From NCBI GenBank assembly GCA_964019425.1, contig OZ025813.1, positions 124,001-188,000 on the forward strand: 64,000 nucleotides of DNA, written 5' to 3'. Positions 35,365 through 46,399 of this stretch are shown piece after piece. The notes below the pieces were generated by a model. It was not told the origin of the DNA, did no database searches, and saw only the letters and a list, made by a program, of their open reading frames with translations. The translations under genes were made by a program, and so were the position numbers. The DNA comes from Flectonema sp. DT1601. Its lineage: Eukaryota; Euglenozoa; Diplonemea; Diplonemida; Diplonemidae. Within the stretch, counting starts at the first letter, position 1; every line of letters starts with the position of its first letter.

Positions 35365-38300
35365 TTAGAAGGAAGTAAAAGATAAACCATCTGTACCTCT
35401 CGCACGATGTATACTTTTAGTTTTTTGCAAGTCTTTAGAAGTAATTTTAGCATCAACTTTATATCCATGGCTGTCAGTCCATCCTCTCATTTCATGAGGC
35501 CATTTATTATCAGCTGTCCCATTACTCGCTATTTTAGTACTCGCTTCTCCATATCCCTCGCGAATCTCCCAAACGTGTCCCTTCTTTCTTATGGTTGACA
35601 AGCCATTAAGCCAGACTGCAGATCCCCCTCGCATAGAATCAAAGGTGTAAGTTCCAGATAGCTGTGATGACTGCCCAGAAACAGACACTGTAAGTTTTTG
35701 CGGCATTGGCGTTGTTCCAGAATTTATTTTCATTCCAGAAAGTGATCTTTTCTTGTCTGATGACCCATTTAGATGCCTAGAAGATCCTCTTGGTAACAGA
35801 GCCAGGTCTCCAACATCAGATAATTCTCTTAGACTGGTGTAGCTTTTCTTACCTGATAAACTCAACATTGTATTACCCGAACCTTCTCCACTGGAAACAC
35901 TTTCACCTTTTGGAGAGGGCGACGGCTTTATAAAACTTGATGAGTCTCCATGTGTTAAATAAATACTGAGCGACTCAGCAGTAACCTTTGGTGACAGCAA
36001 GGAAGCACCCAGATCATCCTCGACATCTTTTATTTCTGCAAGAGGGACTTCCATGTTAGCCTCTGCTTCGTCCCACTCTAATTTCTGCAGTCTTGCTCTC
36101 CTCCCAGAACATAATACATAAGCTTCTGAAATGAGATCTAATAACGTCTGTTTGTTTATTTGTGTTACAGAGAGTGAAGGAATACAATAACTGACTACTT
36201 TATAAACAATTCAATAATACAAACCTTTATCATTAAGAAAGCCATCGCAACAATAATCCAAATCTCACCAATCGAGAATGCATTGTTATTCATATCTTCA
36301 GAGTAGAAACCGATGGCAAAACAAAAGAGCCCGATCGCCTATGTTAAGTTAAGTTAATACTGTTGTTCTGTTCGTATGCATGGCATAGGACAGGAGTCCA
36401 ATTACCTGCATCGGAAAGAACGAGAAAGCGTAAAGGACAAACCTGCGATATATTAATCGCTGACTGCAAGAAGATATCACGTGGTCTACAGTAGGGTTTT
36501 TTCCACGCGTCAACAAGAAACACACCCACAAATATGATGGCGCACATCAATCGAACGTTGCCGCAGGATTTCATTGTCGGTGTGTAAGGTACTTTCGCCA
36601 AAGATAGACCGAGAGAACTCCCAAAGATAACGCACACATGACATGCTGAAGTTTGTTTGTACGAAGCAATCATTGTTTTGAATCTGTTCACCCAGTGGTG
36701 TTCTTTTCTTCGTGAAACCCACTCTCCAGGACCAATTATAAACATCGCAAGTGCACCGCGTTCCGTGTCATCAGTCCGGTACTGTGTTTTAAGTATTGTT
36801 ATAATCGATTACACGTCACTGATTGTCCATTAAAGATGAATAAAATCAATAAAACATACCCTTCCATGAGACAGAACATCCTTCTTAATTCTTCTGAAGA
36901 GCCACACTGGTACAACTAGACAGAATCCCAAACCAGCAACACCCGAAACTACGAAGTCAATTAATTTCTGCTCTACCGGGTATGCAACCTGTCTGGCTGC
37001 AGCGTAGCTCGTCCCTTGGTATAAGAACAAAAAGACAAACAAAGCGCACGACGGGAATCGGAATAACCCAGATGACTCAACATAGCTTCCAACTTTAAAT
37101 GCTTTTCCACAAGGAAGGTAGACAACTGCCTTGATAAGGGCAGCCGCAATTGCAGTAAATACAAGCGATAACAGCAAGTTACCAAGTACTGCACCAGCAA
37201 AAACAGAATCATGAAGGGTTATCTGAGTTGGATGAAGTATAAAGGGCATCGTTTCATTTCTCCATTCATCTCTTGACAAGCACTTAGTGTCAGCAACAAA
37301 TGCGAGTTGCGTTGCAGAAGCCGCAGCACCTGTAAAAACAGCTGCTGCTACAGCTACTGTAGCTGCAGTGCCAGTAGCACCCTGCACATCTTCAGATACC
37401 GCTGATGAGATAGGTATATCAGTCTCTGGTTGAGTTGCATTGAGATCTTGCGTTGGCACTGGAATGGGTGAAGCTGTCGGGGTTGCTGTCGACACGACAG
37501 TCGGAAGGGCTGTTTGCATTGCTGCTGCAGTTGGGATTGACGTTGTCGGAATCACCGTCGGTACTGCTGTTGGCACAGCTGTCGTCGTAGGCACCCCCGG
37601 AACTGCTGTCGGTACCGCTGTCGCTGTAGGCACCCCTGGAACTGCTGTCGGTACCGCTGTTGCTGTAGGCACCCCCGGAACTGCCGTCGGTACCGCTGTC
37701 GCTGTAGGCACCCCCGGAACTGCTGTCGGTACCGCTGTTGCAGGCACCCCCGGAACTGCCGTCGGTACCACTGTTGGAACTGCCGTCGGTACCGCTGTCG
37801 CTGTAGGCACCCCCGGAACTGCTGTCGGTACCGCTGTTGCAGGCACCCCCGGAACTGCCGTCGGTACCACTGTTGGAACTGCCGTCGGTACCGCTGTCGC
37901 TGTAGGCACCCCTGGAACTGCTGTCGGTATCGCTGTTGCCGTAGGCACCCCCGGAACTGCTGTCGGTACCGCTGTCGCTGTAGGCACCCCCGGAACTGCT
38001 GTTGGTACTGCTGTCGTCGTAGGCACCCCTGGAACTGCTGTCGGTGCCGCTGTTGGAACTGCCGTCGGTACCGCAGTTGCTGTAGGTATCGCTGTTGGAA
38101 CTGCTGTCGGAATTGCTGTAGGCACTGCCGTCGGTATATTTGTAGGAATTGCTGTGGGAACTGCAGTTGGAACCGCTGTCGGTATATTTGTCGGAATTGC
38201 CGTAGGTACCGCTGTTGGTACTGCTGTTGGTACCGCTGTCGGTACTGCTGTCGGTACCGCTGTCGGTACTGCTGTTGGTACCGCTGTCGGTACTGCTGTT

Positions 38301-39733
38301 GGTACCGCTGTCGGTACTGCCGTCGGTACTGCTGTTGGTACCGCTGTCGGTACTGCTGTTGGTACCGCTGTCGGTACTGCTGTTGGTACTGCTGTCGGTA
38401 CTGCCGTCGGTACTGCTGTTGGTACCGCTGTCGGTACTGCTGTTGGTACCGCTGTCGGTACTGCTGTTGGTACCGCTGTCGGTACTGCTGTTGGTACCGC
38501 TGTCGGTACTGCTGTTGGTACCGCTGTCGGTACTGCCGTCGGTACCGCTGTCGGTACTGCCGTCGGTACTGCCGTCGGTACCGCTGTCGGTACTGCTGTT
38601 GGTACCGCTGTCGGTACTGCCGTCGGTACCGCTGTCGGTACTGCCGTCGGTACTGCTGTTGGTACCGCTGTCGGTACTGCCGTCGGTACCGCTGTCGGTA
38701 CTGCCGTCGGTACTGCGGTCGGTACTGCGGTCGGTACTGCTGTTGGTACCGCTGTCGGTACTGCCGTCGGTACTGCGGTCGGTACTGCCGTCGGTACTGC
38801 TGTTGGTACCGCTGTCGGTACTGCGGTCGGTACCGCTGTTGGTACTGCCGTCGGTACTGCGGTCGGTACCGCTGTTGGTACTGCCGTCGGTACTGCGGTC
38901 GGTACCGCTGTCGGTACTGCTGTCGGTACTGCTGTCGGTACCGCTGTTGGTACTGCGGTCGGTACTGCGGTCGGTACCGCTGTTGGTACTGCCGTCGGTA
39001 CTGCTGTCGGTACTGCAGTGGGTGTCGGCGTTGGCGGTGCTGCTGTAGGACACTCACAGGTACTCGTAGCTGGGTCCGGATGACCACCACCTGTCATTCC
39101 TCTGTTTTTGGTTATGTTTGCATAGTGTTGAAATTGAAAGTAAAATAATATTTCGTTCACACAGTTATTACATAAGCTCTGAATTTATCATTGCAGCAAA
39201 CAAAGAATTAGTAAAACTATCACAAGTACATACCCCGCACAGTGGGAATCGCACGACAGACATTTGATACCAAAAAAACCGGCGGCGCATTTGTACTCAA
39301 ATATGACATCGAAGGGAGATGATGCTTCTTTTGGTAGAGGGTTAGCACCTCCAGTGCAAGGATTCGACACCTGCACTGCAAGGTCTGCAGCATCAATAGA
39401 AGTGAGGTAATCACACTTCTCAGGGAGTGGTGCAGAGTAGAGCGTTTGTTCTGGTACTGCGACTTTTCCCAAACATATTTGTCCTTGAAGTGCAACTGCA
39501 TTAACAGTATTGCATCCAGTAGGATACATTAGCACTTGTACAATACAAGTAATAGACGCCATAGGTGTGCAGGTTCCCGTAAACTCTACCGTAACAATTA
39601 TAATTCCTTGACCTTGAGCTACAAATTGTTTAAAATCATTTGAATCGTAGGTGTTAAGCCCAACTGTCACTGTTTCTAAACTACAACATGTTAAGATGCA
39701 ACACAGCAGTGTGAGAACCCGCAATAATATCAT
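35365..39733 (-). CDS. Polytopic surface protein with long PTAV stalk, about 1,326 aa
   Basis: I propose exons 39733-39234, 39101-36860, 36781-36443, 36339-36225 and 36147-35365. The donors are GTATGT twice and GTTTGT twice. Exon 1 gives a signal peptide (MILLRVLTLLCCILTCC) and an ectodomain ending in a compact Cys tail (GIKCLSCDSHC). Exon 2 adds a stalk of several dozen PTAV units, then Thr/Val/Gly/Pro variants. About eight hydrophobic spans follow, four in exon 2, two in exon 3 and two in exon 4, and exon 5 is a cytosolic Ser-rich tail with a small Trp-containing C-terminal domain. A channel- or TRP-like role is only suggested by topology. All splices keep frame except within exon 4, where hydrophobic frames on either side of about 36,300 differ by one base. 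That could be an assembly error, a polymorphism or a misjudged junction. It is therefore unclear whether the gene is whole. Confidence 0.72.
37555..38204 (-). repeat. Diverged longer repeats encoding GVPTATAVPTAVP
   Basis: Units of about 39 nt encoding PTAVPGVPTATAV alternate with shorter PTVVPTAV and PTNIPTAV pieces on the C-terminal side of the main stalk. They look like higher-order derivatives of the 12-nt unit. They keep the Pro/Thr/Ala/Val composition but add Gly. Confidence 0.88.
38205..39030 (-). repeat. 12-nt coding minisatellite encoding PTAV
   Basis: About 70 tandem copies of a 12-nt unit (ACCGCAGTACCG-like) encode the Pro-Thr-Ala-Val stalk. Most variation is silent third-position change among GTA/GTT/GTC and ACC/ACA. 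The unit is a multiple of three and stop-free in all six frames, which explains the long shadow frames here. Confidence 0.92.
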
Positions 39734-39856
39734 TTTATGAATGTCAGTTAGACTTAATAATAAATGTAAAATAATAGTTTAGGCCTAACAAAAGAGGGCT
39801 GTTTATTGGAAACAAAAAACTGAAACAAAAAACAAAACCGAAACAAGAAAATTAAA

Positions 39857-40918
39857 TTAAACTCCTCTATTACTATCTTTGTCAGGAGAATATGGATACC
39901 TAGACTCTTCCAATGCTAAGGAATCACTATTAGGATACGTTTCATTTAAACTGTTTCCATAAGCCCATAATTTACGAAGAGATGGGTGATAAAGACTACT
40001 CTGTGGATTACACCAATCTGGTAGAAAACCAGAAAGCTGATTATTCTGAAGAAGAACCGTTGTTAGACGAGGAGATGTCGAATTCCAGTCAGGAATGGTA
40101 CCCTCAAATTGATTACTATGAAGTAACAGCGATTCGATTGATACAAACCCACCATCTGATTCAGGTAGTTCACCAGAAATAATATTGTTAGAAAGATCCA
40201 AGACCCTCAAACTACTCAACTGGGTAAATGACAATGGTATTGTTCCACTGATATTATTATGACTAAGATGAAGGAATAAAAGGTCTGGAAAAGATGATGG
40301 TATTTGATCAGTCAGTTCACCCGATAGCTTATTATTCGACAAAAACAATCCAACAACAGACCCATTTAAACACGACACTCCATACCATGAACAAGCAATT
40401 GTATAGTCTTGTAACCAGCCTGATGAATCAGTCCATTGGTAACCCTCATGAGAGTCATAAATAGTTTTTAATGATTCTATTTGTGGGTTTATATCATCAA
40501 CTGTGTAGCTGCTATTGCAACTAATATTTCTTCCAGAAATCGTAAATCTGTCTTCGACGGTTCCCAAAGTAATCTCATCAAAAGGCATGTTATTCACAAT
40601 CGTTAAATTAAGTGTTATCTTTGCGGTGAAATTTAAATTTCCATTCTCTGCAGTAATATGTGTAAAGTCTGGTACAGCTTGGTACTTTATCGCTTCCCAT
40701 CCTTGAACAACATTACTCCCTACTAAGTTTCGGAGTAGTGATTCTCTTCCAGCAGGTGATTCTACTGCATTGATGTCTAAACCATCATTATTTATTAATA
40801 TAACGAGTTCCCTATCAATACCTACACTTCGTAATGCCGCAGAGGAAGCAGTACTACGTTCTGATATCCAACAACTCGCTGATAACAACACAGATACCAG
40901 AGGTACTAAAGGTAGCAT
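39857..40918 (-). CDS. Secreted leucine-rich repeat protein
   Basis: This 353-residue protein starts at the ATG at 40918; a GTG one codon earlier is ignored. A signal peptide (MLPLVPLVSVLLSASC) leads to a region with predicted strands and several N-glycosylation sequons (NFT, NLT, NIS, NSS). The motif CSWYGVSC is like the N-terminal cap of plant-type LRR proteins. About five LRRs follow with the pattern LxLxxNxLSGxLPxxxxx, for example LFLHLSHNNISGTIP and VLDLSNNIISGELP. No transmembrane segment or GPI-like tail is visible, so it is probably secreted or wall-bound. Ligand or partner recognition is inferred from the family. It lies 124 nt upstream of the PTAV-stalk gene on the same strand. Confidence 0.88.
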   Translation of the reverse strand: MLPLVPLVSVLLSASCWISERSTASSAALRSVGIDRELVILINNDGLDINAVESPAGRESLLRNLVGSNVVQGWEAIKYQAVPDFTHITAENGNLNFTAKITLNLTIVNNMPFDEITLGTVEDRFTISGRNISCNSSYTVDDINPQIESLKTIYDSHEGYQWTDSSGWLQDYTIACSWYGVSCLNGSVVGLFLSNNKLSGELTDQIPSSFPDLLFLHLSHNNISGTIPLSFTQLSSLRVLDLSNNIISGELPESDGGFVSIESLLLHSNQFEGTIPDWNSTSPRLTTVLLQNNQLSGFLPDWCNPQSSLYHPSLRKLWAYGNSLNETYPNSDSLALEESRYPYSPDKDSNRGV

Positions 40919-41125
40919 CACTGCATGAAGAAGTAATACAACAAATTAATTAATTATATCAAAGAATGGTAATCAAAAAGAGTAAGAACATCTAACAGCT
41001 TTGTTGTTGTTTTTTTTTTTTTTTCCTGTCAAAGAAAGAAGTTAACCTATATTATAAACAACTGAGAGATAGTCAGAAGAATAAACCGGAAAGAATGCAG
41101 AGGCTGGAACCTATATGTGGTCACA

Positions 41126-41302
41126 ATGGCGCAAAGAAAAACTAAGATCGCAGAAGCAGTTCTGTCTGAGGAGGGAAGTTGGTACTTTGTAGTTTCATAT
41201 CAGGATAAGGTTAGCAAAAGTAGCAAAAGTACCAACTGCGGTATATTTATTTATTTTTTTTATACTATTACAGAACCGCAAGGCAGAAAAACGGCTGACT
41301 AA
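41126..41302 (+). CDS. Doubtful small plus-strand coding segment
   Basis: The ATG at 41126 opens a 28-codon stretch (MAQRKTKIAEAVLSEEGSWY and on) that reads like real protein. It ends at a possible donor AAG|GTTAGC (41210), with a possible acceptor TATTACAG at 41273 that would add NRKAEKRLTK in frame. After that the frame runs through T homopolymers that code for Phe and is not credible, so any further exons are unknown. Unspliced, it ends at 41302. This would be the only plus-strand gene in the window. Confidence 0.2.
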   Translation: MAQRKTKIAEAVLSEEGSWYFVVSYQDKVSKSSKSTNCGIFIYFFYTITEPQGRKTAD

Positions 41303-41777
41303 GAATTTTTTTTTCTTTCTTTCTTTTTATGGATTATTTTTTTTCTTTCCTTTTTTTTTTTTTCTTTTCTGGCTGCCTTGTCGTCGGGGAAAATTCAAGT
41401 TTCAAGAGAATCATTGAAATAAAGAGTTGACAACGTGAGGATGGCAAACGAGCACATTTGTGATAGTACTCTGGTTGACTTTTTTGCGAAGTAAGAACCT
41501 ATTTCACCTTCAACATTGGTGTGTAAGACAAATGAAATAGTAACACGATAATTAATAAGAAATATTCTGAAAGAAAAAAAACAGAAAGTGAAGCTACCTA
41601 ACACATGTTAGATTTCGCGCGAAAAAAAATAATTCTTTTTTTTTTTTTTTTTAAATTTAGTCATCCGGTATTCAGATAGTATCCACACACGGCGGTATCG
41701 ATGATATGGAAGATTTTAAAAAAGTTAGAAAAAAAAAAAACTGAATCTGAAATAATTGATAATCGTACCCCGCATGC

Positions 41778-41809
41778 ACAATACAGGCATCTTAAGATGC
41801 CTGTATTGT
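41778..41809. repeat. Perfect 32-bp palindrome
   Basis: The sequence around AGGCATCTTAAGATGCCT reads identically on both strands for 32 bp with no spacer. It lies in otherwise unstructured AT-rich spacer. It could be a DNA-binding site, a transposon footprint or a hairpin. Confidence 0.95.
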
Positions 41810-43650
41810 TAAGTGTTGATAAAATTATATAAATAAAAAAGAGAAAATAATCACATATGTTGAATGCACTACATCAGCTGCAGATCACTAACTGCTGACA
41901 AGGCAACAAAAAAAGCAAAAGAAAGTCCAACATTTGAGAACACTAGACTAAAAGCGTTATCACTGTTGTGAAAAAAGAATAAAAAAAAAATATAAAAAAA
42001 AAATAAAAAAAAATTAGTGAGATAACATAACAAGAAATATCGATCATGTCCAGCACCCCAAGGTGAATCAAAAATAACAAACTGATCAGAAAAACCAAAA
42101 CGTAAGTGAAAAGTAATTCACCATATGAAACGGTACTTTCCATCTTGTGCGTTGCGATAACGCAAGAATGGGAAAGAAAACGAAAATAAAAGAAACAAAT
42201 ATATAATACCAATCAAAATTCTGGCACACAAAGTGACAAAAAAAGGGAACGATAAAAAACCGTTAAAAGATCGCTAATCAAAAAGAGATCAGTGAGCATT
42301 GAGACGCTAAGACCAAGACAGATATCAACTCTGACGCTGTTCCTCAAATCAGATAATCCTAAGCAGTTCAATTCCGTCCTTAATAAGAAAACGAGGAAAG
42401 GATAACAGGCGCTTCATATTTGCGGGTAAATAGTATTTCATTAATTAGAATCTTCCTTACCACTTGCTATCGTAAATTATGACTTATGACAAATTACCGT
42501 AAAATAGATAAGCACCTCAATGATCTTCGATAGTTTTTTTCTAAGAGAGAATCAGAAAAAACACTTTTCAAATGTACTGCCCTGGACGTTATTGCGATAG
42601 GAAAGTAGAGTCCGTCTGATGGGTTTTGCGTTGCATCCGTTAGTTAAACTATAACGATGATGATAGCTAAAAGAATATAAATTAAATTACATTACTTCAC
42701 CTAACAATCTTCGCGGTTATAGACATCAGCCGTTGCTGTCCCTTGTACCAAAGGGGTATTCACACAATATAACAAAAAAAAATCAAAAAAGCTCCGAATT
42801 ATAATTCATTTTCTTTTTTTTTTTTCTTTTTTCGATAATTGAAGCTTCCCGTGGTACGTAACGTCCTCTCCCATCAAAAATGTTTGAGAAAAAATATAAA
42901 AAAAAAAAAAAAAAATGAAATGAATTCTCTGATAAAACACCATAAACGAAACAGACATTTGAGTTTTCATTATTTGTTTTTGTTTTTTGCTTTTTCGTAT
43001 TGTGTGCGGTATGATTTTTTTGACTGAGATCACTTTCAATTTTTAAAAAAAAAAAAAAATAATAACGAAACTTCAGTTTTTTTTTTCTGATTAAAAGAAA
43101 GTGTGCTCTCTGTTTTCTTTATTGTTTACGTTGGTGTTGTTGCTGAAGGGTGAGCTTAACAGAATTTAGTTCACGCACACCACAACGACTCCTTCAGGAG
43201 TATATCTGCTTTATTGAAGTTAGTATTCCTTCCTAAAATCTACTTTCGTACAGGAGGTGATGAGACAGGTTAGGATAATTAAACTTTTTACAGTTTATTT
43301 ATTTATATAAAGTCAGGGAATGCTATTTCACAGCTACCCCAGACCATCTAATTGTCAGTATTCATGGTTGTCAGTCAATTAAAACAACAACAAAAAATAG
43401 TTAGCTAATGTAACGTTAACTCTGGGTGTTCAAGGAGGGTAACTCACAAGCAACAGGACCCAATAGACAGGCTTGAAGCCAACAGATATATTTAAAAAGA
43501 ATACTACTGGGATCAGGCGTCGCCATCTGTATTTACTTAGAATATAGTCTGCTTTTTTTTTTTTTTTCTTTTTCTTTTTTTGTTCCCCCCCTTCATTTGT
43601 TTCTGTTTTTTTGTGTATAATTTCAACTTTTGTTTTTCATACTTGTACCC

Positions 43651-43855
43651 CTTTAAAGGGGGCAAAATAAAGGGGAAATTAAAGGGCTTTTAATGCCCTT
43701 TAATTTCCGTAATTCCAAAATAAAGGGGAAATAAAGGGCTTTTAATCCAAATAAAGGGCTTTTTTTCCTTTTTTTCCAAAATAAAGGGGAAATAAAGGGG
43801 AAATAAGCGGAATAAAGGGGGGTGGGAAAGCCCCTTTATTTCCGCTTTATTTATT
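43651..43855. repeat. Left subterminal AAAGGGG/CCCCTTT repeats of the element
   Basis: Many direct and inverted copies of AAATAAAGGGGAAA-like words are packed here. They mirror a similar zone at 46,400-46,605. Subterminal arrays of this kind often serve as transposase-binding sites. That use is inference. Confidence 0.8.
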
Positions 43856-43904
43856 AAATCCCAAGGCACCCACCACGCTGCGTCATCCTAAGTCGGAAAG
43901 GAAA

Positions 43905-44790
43905 TTACTCGAAAGTCGGGGCAGTTCGAACGTCAGCATTCACATCAGCAAGCAACCAGTCCTGAGTACTTAAAGAACCCAACCATTACGTGTATCAGTC
44001 ACAGTCACACTTAGTATAGCGTTAGTACAGAGGACACGGATCTGCTATGCAGGGAAGTGACTTGAACTCGTTCAACTAATTAATGTGTGTAGATATAAGC
44101 GCCGCGAATTGACGGGTCTGAAGTTATGCTTTCCGAAGAGAGCAACCACCCACGCGAGTGTTATTTTGACGCTATAACCTGTGACTTTCAACACGTAACA
44201 ACCAGGGATAATTCTCAGTAAGGCCGCCGTCACCGTGAAGCTGCTACGAATATAACCCAACAAACTAGCAATTCCTCCAACTTTTTTCGTCAGTCGGGAT
44301 TGTTACACGCCGGAAAAGGAAACTACTCGAAAGTCGGGGCAGTTCGAACGTCAGCATTCACATTAGCAAACAACCAGTCTTGAGAACCCAACCATTACGT
44401 GAATCAGCCACAGTTAACCTGCAACTTTCAACATGTAACAACCAGGGATAATTCTCAATAAGGCCGCCGTCACCGTGAAGCTGCTACGAATAACAGTTCG
44501 AACGTCAGCATTCACATTAGCAAGCAACCAGTCTTGAGAACCCAACCATTACGTGCATCAGCCACAGTTAACCTGCAACTTTCAACATGTAACAACCAGG
44601 GATAATTCTCAATAAGGCCGCCGTCACCGTGAAGCTGCTACGAATAACAGTTCGAACGTCAGCATTCACATTAGCAAGCAACCAGTCTTGAGAACCCAAT
44701 CATTACGTAACATGTAACAACCAGGGATAATTCTCAATAAGGCCGCCGTCACCGTGAAGCTGCTACGAACATAACCCAACAAACTAGCAA
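43905..44790. repeat. 154-bp tandem repeat inside the TIR element
   Basis: Copies beginning CAGTTCGAACGTCAGCATTC start at 44340, 44494 and 44648, a period of 154 bp. The last copy has an internal deletion, and a more diverged copy with extra sequence starts at 43922. The units include a conserved block, AAGGCCGCCGTCACCGTGAA. The base composition is clearly more GC-rich than the flanks. Confidence 0.9.
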
Positions 44791-45572
44791 TTCCACTCAC
44801 TTCGAACGCACTCAGCCAGAGAGCTTGCCAACAGAACAGAACGCAAGGTTACTTTCGGGTCCAATCTTCGCCGTGAGCCTGGTGTCTTGTGCTGGGCTGG
44901 GTTTCCAGAGGGCCTCACCATGCACACAAACTCCTGGATGGGACGATCGAGGGAATCAACCAAGCCGAGAACTGAACCGGAAGGATAGGCTTACAAGACT
45001 AACCTGAAGTAAACTTCAGAGCTTCGCTTTCCAGCATGCCGAAACAGAGCCATGGAAGGGGATTACACAACAACCTCATTAAACCCACTGGCCACCCCGT
45101 GCATAGTCGCCGCCAATGGTTATTACTATCCAAAGCGCTAACACGAGGCACCACACATTCGTAAGAAGGGAGTCCTACCGGAACGGACCACGCATCTGAT
45201 TCTACTGGTTAAAGCAACTCCGAAAGAATGTATTCTCCATGATTTCAGACATGTAACTTTTGGATATCATGCTCCTGTCTAATTGTTCCCACATAAGCTT
45301 TTGTCTTGAGAGATTGAAAATAAAGTTTGTAGTAATAGCCTAAAGAGAGGAGAAAGTTTTTATTTTAAAATTGCGAGAAAAAATGATGTCAAGTCAAATT
45401 GACCAGGTATTTCTCTGACAATCTTGACTGTCAGCGGCAGCGTAGTAAATGACTGCAGATAAATAAATACCACGTGAACATAGTTGAGCACCACTTGCTT
45501 ATGTAACCGCAACAGTTTTTTATAAAACCCATGAGTATTTAATTAATAATTATATTGTCTTGAAAACTTGAA

Positions 45573-45608
45573 GGGGGTTAACTGTTGGATTTTATACGTA
45601 AAATACAA
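45573..45608. repeat. Dispersed repeat GGGGTTAACTGTT..., copy inside TIR element
   Basis: About 35 nt (starting GGGGTTAACTGTTGGATTTT) match 62,666-62,701 with two differences. A related piece with the same TAAAATACAA and ATAACGATA words lies at 45,869-45,906. Confidence 0.7.
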
Positions 45609-46316
45609 GACGAACGCCTGCTTTGGACACGCTGGTTTGTTCACAGTAACTTCGGTGGTCTACCCACCAATTGATACTCACTGACAGATTTAATTATCAT
45701 CCATTGCAATCTTCAGAATGCAAAAGCACTTGAAGTTACGATTCCTCTCAGCTGCATACACATCTCTTTTTTCCGTGTTGTCATTCAGTGCAGTACGGAA
45801 TCGAGTTATTCAACTGTGAATTAATCACCAAGACGAACACCAGGAAGGGGGGCGTTTGAGTTTGATTTGTAAAATACAACTATATCATCATAACGATATT
45901 TAACATCATAAGGAAACCGCTAGCTACCATGCTGGTAACTGACCAACTCAGTCAACTCACTAATCTTTGGCCACCGTTCCGACTTTCTTTCCTTTCACAC
46001 CGACAGTCCTCTAACTGACTAATCACGTATCGAAAAAAACAGCGAAGGTCGAGCAACTTAATACCTCGTGCCGAAATTCTTGTGAGGAACTCAAGAATTT
46101 TTGCTGAAAAAAAAATTTCCAAAAAAAAAATTCCTCACAATAATAATTCCTTACCAGATCACCAAAGGAAACCCCCAGTAAAAATTTTTCCTTGATCAGG
46201 AATTATTTTTGTGGGAGAAGAATCTTGTGAAATAACGATTTTTGAGGAGAAATTCCTTGCAAGGATAATTCCTGCAATAAGAATATAGGAAAGAAAATTA
46301 AAAAAAAACTTTTTTA

Positions 46317-46391
46317 AGTGACGCTGGTTGTCCACTGGTATGATTGTGGATTTGCATTCGCTAGGCTGCAGGTTCGAGTCCTGGTGGAGGA
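46317..46391 (+). ncRNA. tRNA-like sequence with Pol III A and B boxes (SINE head or tRNA relic)
   Basis: GGTTCGAGTCC at 46371-46381 is a perfect B box. TGGTTGTCCACTGG at 46325-46338 resembles an A box at tRNA spacing, and a run of nine Ts follows at 46392, as in Pol III terminators. A D-arm-like GGTATGATT is present. I could not pair a normal acceptor stem, so it is more likely a tRNA-derived relic or SINE head than a working tRNA. Confidence 0.45.
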
Positions 46392-46399
46392 TTTTTTTT

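Larger units (their letters stand above)
40919..43637. other. AT-rich spacer with a perfect palindrome and one doubtful small frame
   Basis: It holds the 5' flank of the LRR gene, a possible small plus-strand coding segment at 41,126, a 32-bp palindrome at 41,778 and many A/T homopolymers. Nothing else here has coding character. Confidence 0.55.

Noticed and set aside
36340-36361. A 22-nt intron (GTATTAAC to ACATAG) upstream of exon 4 of the PTAV-stalk gene
   Set aside because: It is far shorter than any other intron here; a 103-nt intron from 36442 with the same acceptor joins exon 3 in frame.
37419-39090. Alternative frames over the PTAV array (SGTDSS, RQYRQ and GTAVGTAV repeats)
   Set aside because: The 12-nt unit is stop-free in every frame; only the PTAV frame links to an ectodomain and membrane spans through good splice sites.
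44825-45007. Small plus-strand frame of 60 codons inside the TIR element
   Set aside because: No transposase or other motif, no supporting context, and the length is expected by chance in the GC-richer insert.
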